64,000 bases of DNA from Thauera sp. K11. Lineage in GTDB: Bacteria > Pseudomonadota > Gammaproteobacteria > Burkholderiales > Rhodocyclaceae. The number at the start of each line of letters is the position of its first letter. The first letter of the stretch is position 1. The notes under the pieces were generated by a model that worked only from the letters and a program-made list of their open reading frames with translations, was not told where the DNA came from and made no database searches. This document shows, one piece after another, positions 8,001-16,349 of this stretch. A program made the position numbers and the translations under genes. The stretch lies in the NCBI RefSeq assembly GCF_002354895.1, contig NZ_CP023439.1:4402001-4466000 (forward strand), read 5' to 3'.

Positions 8001-9677
8001 TCACGGCACGCCATCCGCCAGCCGCCGCGCCCAACGTTCCACCAGCGCCTCGTCGCCGCTCGCCGGATGATGGCGCAGGCCGAGATGCAGGTATTCGTGG
8101 GCGAGGGTGATGCGGTCTTCCTGAATACGCAGCTCGCGCACGTGGATGCGGCCGCGGTCGAGTTCGGAAAAGGGCGTGCCCCAGGCCAACCGGCACACCC
8201 GCAACGACTCGGGCGGCGCGAAGCCGGGCAGCCCCGCGAGCAGCGGCTTCCAGCGCGGCGCCTGCGCCGCCAGCCAGCGCTCGGCGGCCTCGAAGCGCTC
8301 GCACGGCAGGCCGGCAGGGTCGCGCGCGGCCACCAGATCGGCCGCGGGAAAGGCGCGGCGCAGGATCGCGTCCCACGGTTCACCGGCGCGCCCGGCCGCC
8401 ACCGCCTCGCGCCACACCAGCCGGTCCGACCCCGGCGTGTCGAGGTGATAGCCGACCGGCGCGCCACGCAGCACCAGCTCGGTAGTGAAGCCGGCCGCCG
8501 CCAGCGCCGCGGCCGACGGCGGGTTGGGCGACACCCGCTGGGTGCGGCTGCTGTCGGCGATCGCCAGGCAGTTGCCGCGGCGCGCCGCCTCATTGAACAG
8601 ATAGCTGCGCGCCACCACCGCCAGCGCCCGCGCGGCTTCGGCCTCGCCGGCATCGGCCTCGCGGTCGAGCACACGGGCGACGTAGTCATCCACGCCGAAG
8701 CGGCCCTGCAGCCGCGGCACCGCGCCGTCGAGGCTCAGGCGCAACTCGCCGCCGGCCCGGAAAGGCAGGCTCACCCCATTGTCGAACACCGCCACATGGC
8801 GCCCGCGCAGCAGGCCGGCGCGTGCCGGCCGCCCGTCCGGGCCATCGACCCGCCGCAGCGGATAGCGGCTGAAGAAATCCACCTCGACACAGCCCGGCGC
8901 AGTGCCAACGCTGGCGCCGCCACCCTGCGGCAGCGCCGCCGCCAGCGCCGCGCCGTAACGCGCCAGCACCTGCTGGCCGGTGCCCTCGGCGCCGAACCAC
9001 AGCGGCGTGCCGTCCGCCAGCCAGCCCGCGCCGCCGCCGTAGCGTTCGCGCGTGCCCGGCCGATACCACGAGAAGGTCTTGACCCGCAGCCGGCCGCCCA
9101 GCGCGCGCACCGCGCCGGGGTCGCCGCCGGGCGCGAAGGCGCGCGCCAGCAGCACGCCCGCGGCCTGCTCGCGGGCGCGCGGCGGCACCGCTTCGAGCGC
9201 GGCGATCACGTCCGCCGGGCCCACCGCGGTGTCCGGCCCCATCGCCGCCAGGTCCGCCAGCCAGGGCAGGCCGCGCGCCCGGTCCGTCCAGAAGGTGCGC
9301 CAGTCGGCCGCGGCGATGCCCAGCCGCGCGGGGTCGAAGAACAGGCCGCAGGACGACACCAGCGCCGCGTCGCGGCCGATGCTGCCGCCCGGCTCGCAGC
9401 AGTAGCTCTCCTCCTCGCGCAACCGGCTGCCGCCGCGGCAGACGTAGTCCGGCGCCGGCGCGCCGTTCTCCACCAGCCAGGCGAACACGAAGAGCTTCCA
9501 CAGGCTGCCGAGCGGCACCGCCGCGGGCGGCTGCGAGCGCGGCAGCGGCCGGCCCTCCGCATCGACGCTGCGCTGGACGAGCGCGCCACTGGCCGGATCG
9601 CGGAAGGCGAGGTCGAGCGCGGGAGCCGCCTGCGCGCAGGCGCCGATCAGCGCCCAGGCCGCGAATGCACAGCACAT
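8001..9677 (-). CDS. DUF2300 protein (YfaQ-like) of the alpha-2-macroglobulin operon
   Basis: The 558-residue secreted protein has a short signal peptide (CAFAAWALIGACAQA). E. coli YfaQ is about the same size. Three parts stand out. Residues 50-210 contain PLGSLWK (SxxK at 58-61), SSC at 108-110 and KTF at 200-202, in the order of the penicillin-binding/beta-lactamase motifs. A middle region reads DDYVARVLDREADAGEAEAA, like the SpoIID amidase-enhancer domain. The C-terminus carries HEYLH at 527-531 with further histidines at 536-537, a possible metal site. Function is unproven; the domain likenesses are my reading. Confidence 0.82.
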   Translation of the reverse strand: MCCAFAAWALIGACAQAAPALDLAFRDPASGALVQRSVDAEGRPLPRSQPPAAVPLGSLWKLFVFAWLVENGAPAPDYVCRGGSRLREEESYCCEPGGSIGRDAALVSSCGLFFDPARLGIAAADWRTFWTDRARGLPWLADLAAMGPDTAVGPADVIAALEAVPPRAREQAAGVLLARAFAPGGDPGAVRALGGRLRVKTFSWYRPGTRERYGGGAGWLADGTPLWFGAEGTGQQVLARYGAALAAALPQGGGASVGTAPGCVEVDFFSRYPLRRVDGPDGRPARAGLLRGRHVAVFDNGVSLPFRAGGELRLSLDGAVPRLQGRFGVDDYVARVLDREADAGEAEAARALAVVARSYLFNEAARRGNCLAIADSSRTQRVSPNPPSAAALAAAGFTTELVLRGAPVGYHLDTPGSDRLVWREAVAAGRAGEPWDAILRRAFPAADLVAARDPAGLPCERFEAAERWLAAQAPRWKPLLAGLPGFAPPESLRVCRLAWGTPFSELDRGRIHVRELRIQEDRITLAHEYLHLGLRHHPASGDEALVERWARRLADGVP

Positions 9678-9703
9678 CCAGCGCCGGCCCGGCCGCGGCG
9701 CCC

Positions 9704-10279
9704 TCACGCCGGCGGCGCCCCGCGCCAGCAGCGGATGGTGCGCTGGAAGAAGAGGCTGTTGGGCACCTGCAGCACCGTGTCGCCCTGGCCGGCGGCGGCT
9801 TCCTGCAAGGTGGTGTAGATCAGGTTGATGTCCACCACCCGTCCCTTCAGCCCCGGCTTCTCGCCGTTCTCCAGCACCTCGATGTGGTCGTAGAGGCGGA
9901 ACGGCCGGGTGGTGAAGATCAGGAACGTGCAGAAGATGTTGGACAGCACGCTCCAGGCCGCGAAGAAGGCCACCGCCGCCACCGCGGCGAAGCCGGTGAA
10001 GGCGGTCCACAGCACCGTGCCGGAAACGCCGAAGCGGTCGAGGACCAGCAGCAGGGCGCCGGACCCGACCACGAAGCTGATCATCCGCCGGCCGCCGACC
10101 ACCAGCTCCGGCGGCAGGCTGTAGCGCTCGCCGAGGCGACGGATGAGACGGCGCAACAGCAGGCGCAGCAGCACCGCGCCGAGCACGATCAGCGCGATCT
10201 GCAGGCCGAGGGTGATGAATTCGAGCCAGGGGAGGGCCCATGCGGGCAGGAGTTCTTTCATGGGTATCGGTACGTCCAT
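9704..10279 (-). CDS. MscS-like mechanosensitive channel protein (short)
   Basis: The 191-residue inner-membrane protein has a first hydrophobic segment near residues 14-38, a second near 65-80 and a pore-like Gly/Ala-rich helix GFAAVAAVAFFAAWSVLSN, then the beta domain FTTRPFRLYDHIEVL. This is the minimal MscS core without a long C-terminal domain; E. coli MscS has 286 residues. It would gate ions on membrane tension. No good ribosome site separates the ATG at 10279 from a second ATG at 10261. It lies inside the alpha-2-macroglobulin operon, 26 bp ahead of the DUF2300 gene. Confidence 0.85.
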   Translation of the reverse strand: MDVPIPMKELLPAWALPWLEFITLGLQIALIVLGAVLLRLLLRRLIRRLGERYSLPPELVVGGRRMISFVVGSGALLLVLDRFGVSGTVLWTAFTGFAAVAAVAFFAAWSVLSNIFCTFLIFTTRPFRLYDHIEVLENGEKPGLKGRVVDINLIYTTLQEAAAGQGDTVLQVPNSLFFQRTIRCWRGAPPA

Positions 10280-10315
10280 TCAACGCCACGGCGTGGCGCG
10301 GTGCCGGCCATGACC

Positions 10316-10726
10316 TCAGGCGGCCCAGTTCTCCACCTGCAATCCTTCGACGCGGCGGAACTCGCGCTCGTCGTTGGTCACGAGTGTCCAGCCTTCGGCG
10401 CGGGCATGGGCAGCGAGCCAGAGATCGTTGTTGCCGATCGGCTGGCCGCCTTTCTGCAACGCAGCGCGAATCTGCCCGTAATGCACCCCTGCGGCCTCGG
10501 GAAGGTCCGCCACCCGGATCACCGAGTTCAGGCGTGCGATCGTCTCCAGGGCCCGCTCCCGCGCCTGGCTCTTCTCGGCGCCGAACAGCAGTTCGCCCAG
10601 GGTGACGACCGACATCACCAGTTCATCGGCAGCGTGGCGCGCGAAACGTTCGCGCACGGCAGGCGGATTGTGCTTGGCGATGTAGATACAGATGTTGGTG
10701 TCGAGCAGATAGCGCACGGCCATCAC
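10316..10726 (-). CDS. vapC: PIN-domain ribonuclease toxin VapC
   Basis: The 136-residue toxin has the PIN acidic quartet visible as Asp9 (YLLDTN), Glu45 (TLGELLFG), Asp101 (GNNDLWLAAHA) and Asp119 (VTNDEREF). It is expected to be an Mg-dependent ribonuclease that stops translation when free of VapB. The start overlaps the vapB stop by 4 bases, the usual antitoxin-first coupling. It is inserted between the alpha-2-macroglobulin gene and mscS. Confidence 0.93.
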   Translation of the reverse strand: MMAVRYLLDTNICIYIAKHNPPAVRERFARHAADELVMSVVTLGELLFGAEKSQARERALETIARLNSVIRVADLPEAAGVHYGQIRAALQKGGQPIGNNDLWLAAHARAEGWTLVTNDEREFRRVEGLQVENWAA

Positions 10727-10953
10727 AGGCTCTCCCGCTCCTGCGGCGGCGTGTCCTCGCGGCCTTCGGCGAGGAAATCGCCGGGCAGGCCGGCAAGGGC
10801 GTCGAAGATGGCCGCGGCGCTGGCCGGCCTTGGCCGCAGGACCACCTCGTCGCCACGGCGGAAAATCTCCACCTGGTCCACGTCGAAACGGAATTCCTTG
10901 GGCAGGCGGACGGCCTGGCTGTTACCGGAACGGAAGATGCGGGCATAAGCCAT
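10723..10953 (-). CDS. vapB: VapB antitoxin (AbrB/SpoVT swapped-hairpin type)
   Basis: The 76-residue protein opens ARIFRSGNSQAVRLPKEFRF, the AbrB-like DNA-binding fold of VapB antitoxins, followed by an acidic tail that would wrap VapC. GAGGTG lies ahead of the ATG. The inverted repeat just upstream (10970-10990) is the likely autoregulatory site. Confidence 0.93.
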   Translation of the reverse strand: MAYARIFRSGNSQAVRLPKEFRFDVDQVEIFRRGDEVVLRPRPASAAAIFDALAGLPGDFLAEGREDTPPQERESL

Positions 10954-10969
10954 CGTGTCACCTCGCTTC

Positions 10970-10990
10970 GTATATACGCAGCGTAAATAC
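10970..10990. promoter_or_regulatory. Probable VapBC operator
   Basis: Ten-base arms GTATATACGC and GCGTAAATAC flank one base; the arms match as an inverted repeat except at one position. The site is 17 bp upstream of the vapB start and overlaps where a promoter would lie. Palindromes of this kind are normal VapB targets. It also shows that vapBC has its own control inside the larger operon. Confidence 0.65.
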
Positions 10991-11010
10991 TCACCCCTAC
11001 CCGGTCAAGC

Positions 11011-14000
11011 TCACTTCACCACCCACACCGCAGCTTCGCCCTTGTCCGCCAGCGCCTTCTGCTCCGGCTGATACATCCGGTAGTAGCGTGCCGGCGGCAG
11101 CACGAACCTGCCGGGCTGGGCGACGCGCAGCAGGTGGCGGACGGTGACGGTGCCTTCCAGGCGATCGACCGGCACGCCGTAGCTGCCGCTGTGCTCCTCG
11201 GCGCGGGCGCGCTCCAGCGGCGCGGCCTGCGGGCCGCCGTCGAGCAGGGCGATGCCCCAGGTGCCGCGCTCCACCGCGACGCCCGGCGGCAGCGCCGCTT
11301 CGACCAGGCCGTGGCGGTGCACGGCGTCGGCCTTCAGCACGATCTCGTCGAGGTAGAGCGCCTGCACCGACAGGCCGTCTTCCGGCTTCACCGGCGTGCG
11401 CGTGTAGCCCTTGTCGCCGCGCGCCAGGCGGTAGAGGTGGCGCTCCACGCCCACCGGCAGCGTGCCGGGGCCGGCGGCTTCGTCGGCCTCGTAGCGCAGC
11501 ACCGCGGTCAGTGGCGGGGCGTCGGCGCCGCGGCCTTCAAGGCGGATACCCTCGATTTGCAGACTGCCTGGCAGCGGGCTGCTGGCGGGCCAGCGCCATT
11601 CCGGCTGGCCGAAGGCGGTGGTGGCGGCCTGCCACGCGCCCAGCGGCCGGCCGGCCGGCGCGCCCGGCGCGATCTCGCCGAGCGCCTTGCGCGTCCACAC
11701 CAGGGTCAGGGCGCGGTCCAGCGTCGGCATGGCGTTGCCGACGGCGGCGAGGATGTCGGGCGCGGCGGTCTTCGCTTCCTTGCCGGCGAGCAGCAGCAGG
11801 GCGCGCGCGGCCGGGCGCCTGCTGGCGGCGAGCTGGTCCTGCGCTTCGGCCAGCGCGGCATCGAAGCCGGCCGGCAGCGGCGCCTGCGCGCGCTGCGCGA
11901 TCAGCGCCGCCAGCACGCGGGCGTGGGCGACACCGAGCGCACCGTCGGGCGCGGCGAGGAAGGGGCTCCAGGTTTCGTCGCCGAGCGCGGCGTCTTCCGG
12001 CGCCTTGGCCTCGGCCAGGCCGCGCAGCAGGCCCTCGGCCTGGGTGCGCACCGGCAGGCCGATCTCCTGCGCGAACCACAGCGCCAGCGCGCGGTGCAGC
12101 AGCGGTTCGCGGCTGGCGTGGTTGCGGTAGGCGGCGAGCACCCGTTCCCAGTGCGCCGCCGGCAGCTCGATGCCGAGCGTGCGCGCGGCGTACCAGTCGG
12201 CGTAGTAGGCGTAGGCGGTCATCAGCGCGCTCTGCTCGCTGCCGTCACCCCACCAGCCGAACACCGCCTGCGGCCCGGCCAGCGCCGCCAGCCGCAGGCG
12301 CTGGCTGTAGAGCGTCTGCCACAGGCGGCCGCCCTCGCCTTCCGCGTTGCGCCGGGGCGCCAGCAGCGGCGTCACCAGCGCCAGCGGGATCAGCCGGCTG
12401 GCGGTCTGCTCGGTGCAGCCCCAGGGGTAGTCGATGAGGTCGTCGGCGATGCGCAAGAAGTGTTCGCCGCCGCCGGCCACCAGCCGCAGGCGCAGGTCGC
12501 GCGCGTCGGCGGGCAGCTCGACGGGCGCCGGAGCGTCGCCGTGCAGGCTCAGCATCCGCTCGCGCGGGCCGCGCCACCGCGCGCCGCGGACGGTGAACGG
12601 GGTTTCCAGCGCATCGACCGTCCTGCCCCCTTCCTTGACCTCGACGCGGGCCGTTTCGCGGCCCTTGAATGGCGGCAGCGCGAAGACGAGGTAGTTCACG
12701 CCGCGGCGCAGCTCGGCCGCCTGCCGGACTTCCTTGCCGGCGAGCGTCAGCACCACCTCGGCCTTGCGTTCCTCGGCGGCGTTGTTGAACACCGCCAGCG
12801 CCGCCTGCGGCGCGTCGCCTTCGCGCAGCCAGTCGGGCGAGGTCCATTTGGCGTAGAGCGGCTTGTCCGAGCGGACGTAGGCGGTGCGCTGGCCGGGCAC
12901 GCCGTCGGCGCCGTCCAGCCCGAGCGCGCGCACGGTGATGCGCCAGCGCGACAGCGCGTCCGGCATGCGGAAGGAAAAGCGCGCGCGGCCCTCGGCATCG
13001 GTCTTCAGCGCCGGCAGCCAGGCGGCGGTGTCGGTGTCGTCGCGGCGCGGCCGTTCCAGCACCTTCACGCCGCGCTCGTTGTACTGGTGGCGGGCCGGCG
13101 GCTGGCGCGCGGCGGCGGCCGACCAGTCCATCGCCTCGTCGTAGGCGATGAAGTTGAGGCTGGCGCCGGTGCGCACGTTGTTGCGGCGGATGTGCTGGAG
13201 GAATTCCGGCAGGCCGGGGGCGATCTCCGGCTGCAGCGCATAGACCATCTCGTCCACCACCGACACGGTCAGCAGCGCCGGCGCCGGCTTGCCGCGCAGC
13301 GTGGCCTGGATGTCCACCGTGACGGTGTCGCCGGGCTGCACGGTGTCGGCGTCGCTGCGGATGTCGAGCGCGAGGCGCGGCGCTTCCACCACCAGGCCGG
13401 CGTTCTGGAAGACGTAGTCGCCGTGCTTCACGTACACCGCGGAGAAGGTGATGTTGGGCGCGTGGGCTTCCGTCACCGGGATGCGGGCGCGCCACTGGTT
13501 GGGGGCGAGGCGCTCGGTGCGCAGCCAGCCGGCGCCGCGGCTGAGCAGCGCGGTGGCGTCCACGCCGTCGCGCTCCAGCGTCAGCAGGGCCTCGTCCACC
13601 GGCTCGGGGAAGGAGATCAGCACCTCGGCGGTCTCGCCGGGCTGGTAGCCGGGCTTGTCCGCAACCATCTCGATCGAGCCGGGCGCCACCTGCAGGCCGT
13701 CCTTGTCCTTGCCGCCGCCGACCCAGTGCGCGGTGGCGGCGACGATGTTGCCGGCGGCGTCGCGCAGCATCAGCGAGTAGGAGCCGGGACGCGCCAGCGC
13801 CGGCGTCCAGCTGCGCGCCGCCGGGTCGAAGTCGCCGCTGGTGCGCGACTGGTCTTCCAGCCGGACGATCTCCCATCTGGCCGGCAGCGCGGCGTTGTCG
13901 CCCTCGGCCTCCAGGCGGAAGCCGGGCTTGTCGCCGGCCAGGGTGAAGTTGCGCGCCGCCACCAGCTTCCAGCTCGATGCCGCGCGCTCCACCAGCAGCT

Positions 14001-15642
14001 CGCGCGAACTGCGCACGCGGTAGGCGGCGCCGTCGGTGGCGAGCAGGGTGAGGACCAGGCGCGACGGCTCCCTGGCCGCCGGCAGGGCGAAGCGTGCTTC
14101 GCCGCTGCCGTCGGTGGTGAGGCTGGCGGTGGAGAGCTGCACCGGGAACAGGCCGCTGTAGCGCAGTTCGCCCTGCACCATGGTCAGCGTCTGCGCGCGC
14201 AGCGTGAGTTCCACCGCGGCGTCCTTCACCGGCTTGCCGTCGGGATAGGCGAGGCGCACCTTGCCGCTCACCGGCTCGCCGGTCTTGTAGTGCTGCTGGT
14301 CGGGCAGCAGCTCGATCTCGAAGTGCGGCTTGACGTACTCGGCGACGCGGAAGGCCGCGCCGTAGCGCTTGTCCTCGTAGCCGATGCGGATCTCGTAGCC
14401 GCCGGCCACGGCGTTGTCGGGCAGGCGGAAGGCGGTGTCGGCGCCGCTGTCGGGCGCGAGCGGCGCACGGGTGGCGAGCACCGGCGTGCCGTTGGGATCG
14501 TTCACCTCGATGCGCAGCTCGCCGGCGCGCGCCGGGCGCGAACGGCTGGCGGACTGGAAGTCGCGGCCGAGGAACTTGATCCGCACCAGATCGCCCGGCC
14601 GGTACAGCGGCCGGTCGGTCACGGCGTACAGCTTGGTGTCGTGGATCTCGCTGTCGTAGTAGAAATTCTCCGACACGAAAACGCCGCCGGCCGCGTCCTC
14701 GCCGAGCAGATAAGTCCGTTCCGGGCTGGCGTGGGCCAGGGTGGCGAGCCCGTCAGCGGCGGTGGTGGCGGACTTCAGCGTGCCCACGCCGTCGGTCCAC
14801 AGCAGCCGGCTGCCGGCCACCGGGCGGCCGTCGTTGCGGTTTGCGGTCCATACGGTAAGCGCGCCGGCGGCGATCTTGGTCACCGCCACGGTGTCGGACA
14901 CGAACAGCAGGGTCGCCGCGCGATGGCTGCCGATGATGGCTTCGACCAGGTAGAGGCCGGGCTTGAGCTTGCCGAGCGGCACGTGGATGTTGCCTTCGCT
15001 CGCCGGGATGAAGTCGCTGCTGGAACCCTGCAGCTTCACCTCCGGCGGCTTGATGGCCTGCGCCTGCCACACCGGGTAGCGGAAGCGGTCGACCAGTTCG
15101 TAGCCTTCCAGCGGCTTGAAGCGCTGCGGCGCGCGGAATTCGGTGGCTTCGAGCAGCGCCGGCCGGCTCTGCAATGCCGGCGCGGCGGCGGTGACGGTGC
15201 CGCGCGTCTTGGCGTCGAACAGGTCGCGCCAGGCCAGCCGCGACTTCTTCCAGGCGTTGTCCCACAGGTAGGACAGCGTGTTGGCCAGGCCCTCGTCGCG
15301 CGGCCGGGCGCGCACGTCGACGCGGTGCAGGTTCTTCTGCGCCTTGAGGAAGGCCAGCGGCTGCGGCACGCGGTAGAGCAGGACGTCGACGCCGCCGTAG
15401 GCTTCCAGCATCTGGCGGCCGCCGTCCCTGGCCGGCACCTCGACGCGCAGCAGGGCTTCGTCGCCGCTGCCGAACTGCCGGTCGGCGAGGATGAAGAAGG
15501 GCATGCTCTCGAACGGCAGGTAGCCGCTGGACAGGCCGGCCTCGGCCTGGGCCTGCGCCGCCGGCGGCGCGGCGAGGCAGGCGCAGGCCAGCAGGGCGGC
15601 GGCGAGCAGGCGCGGGAGGGACGGGCGGATGAAGGTCGTCAT
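11011..15642 (-). CDS. Bacterial alpha-2-macroglobulin (YfaS/MagD-like)
   Basis: The protein has 1,543 residues, close to E. coli YfaS. A signal peptide (LLAAALLACACLAAPPAAQAQA) sends it to the periplasm; no lipobox is obvious. MG-type beta domains fill the first half (NRNDGRPVAGSRLLW, TDRPLYRPGDLVRIKFLGRD), and a thioester-domain region follows with YPWGCTEQTASRL. The CxEQ motif (Cys1076, Gln1079) suggests an intact thioester able to trap proteases covalently. In Pseudomonas the MagD homologue sits at the inner membrane in a complex with products of its operon and binds elastase. The ATG at 15640-15642 starts the signal; DUF1175 ends 17 bp upstream. Confidence 0.92.
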   Translation of the reverse strand: MTTFIRPSLPRLLAAALLACACLAAPPAAQAQAEAGLSSGYLPFESMPFFILADRQFGSGDEALLRVEVPARDGGRQMLEAYGGVDVLLYRVPQPLAFLKAQKNLHRVDVRARPRDEGLANTLSYLWDNAWKKSRLAWRDLFDAKTRGTVTAAAPALQSRPALLEATEFRAPQRFKPLEGYELVDRFRYPVWQAQAIKPPEVKLQGSSSDFIPASEGNIHVPLGKLKPGLYLVEAIIGSHRAATLLFVSDTVAVTKIAAGALTVWTANRNDGRPVAGSRLLWTDGVGTLKSATTAADGLATLAHASPERTYLLGEDAAGGVFVSENFYYDSEIHDTKLYAVTDRPLYRPGDLVRIKFLGRDFQSASRSRPARAGELRIEVNDPNGTPVLATRAPLAPDSGADTAFRLPDNAVAGGYEIRIGYEDKRYGAAFRVAEYVKPHFEIELLPDQQHYKTGEPVSGKVRLAYPDGKPVKDAAVELTLRAQTLTMVQGELRYSGLFPVQLSTASLTTDGSGEARFALPAAREPSRLVLTLLATDGAAYRVRSSRELLVERAASSWKLVAARNFTLAGDKPGFRLEAEGDNAALPARWEIVRLEDQSRTSGDFDPAARSWTPALARPGSYSLMLRDAAGNIVAATAHWVGGGKDKDGLQVAPGSIEMVADKPGYQPGETAEVLISFPEPVDEALLTLERDGVDATALLSRGAGWLRTERLAPNQWRARIPVTEAHAPNITFSAVYVKHGDYVFQNAGLVVEAPRLALDIRSDADTVQPGDTVTVDIQATLRGKPAPALLTVSVVDEMVYALQPEIAPGLPEFLQHIRRNNVRTGASLNFIAYDEAMDWSAAAARQPPARHQYNERGVKVLERPRRDDTDTAAWLPALKTDAEGRARFSFRMPDALSRWRITVRALGLDGADGVPGQRTAYVRSDKPLYAKWTSPDWLREGDAPQAALAVFNNAAEERKAEVVLTLAGKEVRQAAELRRGVNYLVFALPPFKGRETARVEVKEGGRTVDALETPFTVRGARWRGPRERMLSLHGDAPAPVELPADARDLRLRLVAGGGEHFLRIADDLIDYPWGCTEQTASRLIPLALVTPLLAPRRNAEGEGGRLWQTLYSQRLRLAALAGPQAVFGWWGDGSEQSALMTAYAYYADWYAARTLGIELPAAHWERVLAAYRNHASREPLLHRALALWFAQEIGLPVRTQAEGLLRGLAEAKAPEDAALGDETWSPFLAAPDGALGVAHARVLAALIAQRAQAPLPAGFDAALAEAQDQLAASRRPAARALLLLAGKEAKTAAPDILAAVGNAMPTLDRALTLVWTRKALGEIAPGAPAGRPLGAWQAATTAFGQPEWRWPASSPLPGSLQIEGIRLEGRGADAPPLTAVLRYEADEAAGPGTLPVGVERHLYRLARGDKGYTRTPVKPEDGLSVQALYLDEIVLKADAVHRHGLVEAALPPGVAVERGTWGIALLDGGPQAAPLERARAEEHSGSYGVPVDRLEGTVTVRHLLRVAQPGRFVLPPARYYRMYQPEQKALADKGEAAVWVVK

Positions 15643-15659
15643 GGCGCTGGGATCGCGGA

Positions 15660-16349
15660 TCAGGTCAGGAAGGCCAACGCGAACACGCCGGCGAAATTGG
15701 GATTGGCGGCGTCCGGCCGCCAGCGGGTGTCGGTCCATTGCAGCAGCTCGCGCGGGGCGGCCGCGCGCAGGCCGTCGTCGCCGGGGCGCGGTTCGGCGCC
15801 GTTGTGGTAGACGATGCGCTGGCCGGTCCACAGCATCAGGTGCTGGGCGTCACCCTGGTCGAAGAACAGCAGGTCGGCCGGCCGCGCCAGCCGCAGGTCG
15901 CGGCCGACGAAGCGGCTGTTCTCCTGCACCAGGCCGATCGCATTGACGTAGGCGCCGGTGCTGCCGTCGGGCCGCTTCCACCGGTGGCGCAGTTCGGCGC
16001 GCAGCGCATCGGGCACGGTGTCGGGCGGCAGGCGGCCGTCCATGCCCATCGCGCGGCGCCAGCGCAGGTCGTGTCCGGCCAGCGCCTCGGCCACGGCGAA
16101 GCGCACCAGGCCGGCGCAGTCGCGGTGCGTCCAGCGCGGCGTCGGGCCGCGGCGGATCTGCGCTTCGGCGATGCGCACCACCCAGGCGCGGAAGGCGCGG
16201 CTCTGTCCGGCGTCCAGCCGCGGGCCGATGTCGGCCGCGCGGCCGGGCGCGGCCGGCATCAGCGCCCGCAGCGGCGGCGCCGTACCGAGCAGCAGCGCGC
16301 CGGCGGCGGCGAGGAAGCCGCGCCGGGAGGGCTGCCTGCGGCCAGTCAT
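15660..16349 (-). CDS. DUF1175 protein (YfaT-like), probable NlpC/P60-fold, Tat-exported
   Basis: The 229-residue protein begins with a twin-arginine signal ([23 protein letters not shown] fits the Tat consensus). The mature part has [17 protein letters not shown] with Cys78, then [18 protein letters not shown] with His170. These match the spacing and surroundings of the DCSGLV...PGDLVFF...H motifs of NlpC/P60 cysteine peptidases. A cell-wall peptidase or amidase role is therefore an inference, not established. The ATG overlaps the DUF2138 stop (TGATG). Confidence 0.82.
   Translation of the reverse strand: MTGRRQPSRRGFLAAAGALLLGTAPPLRALMPAAPGRAADIGPRLDAGQSRAFRAWVVRIAEAQIRRGPTPRWTHRDCAGLVRFAVAEALAGHDLRWRRAMGMDGRLPPDTVPDALRAELRHRWKRPDGSTGAYVNAIGLVQENSRFVGRDLRLARPADLLFFDQGDAQHLMLWTGQRIVYHNGAEPRPGDDGLRAAAPRELLQWTDTRWRPDAANPNFAGVFALAFLT

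Noticed and set aside
8001..10289. A 762-codon form of the DUF2300 gene starting within mscS
   Set aside because: The first 200 codons are an out-of-frame reading of mscS; the signal peptide at 9677 gives a sound start.
11134..15810. A 1,558-codon open frame on the plus strand
   Set aside because: It is antisense to the alpha-2-macroglobulin gene; the low-stop frame is a by-product of very high GC. Its translation is Arg/Gly/His-rich with no domain, while the minus strand has a signal peptide and CxEQ.
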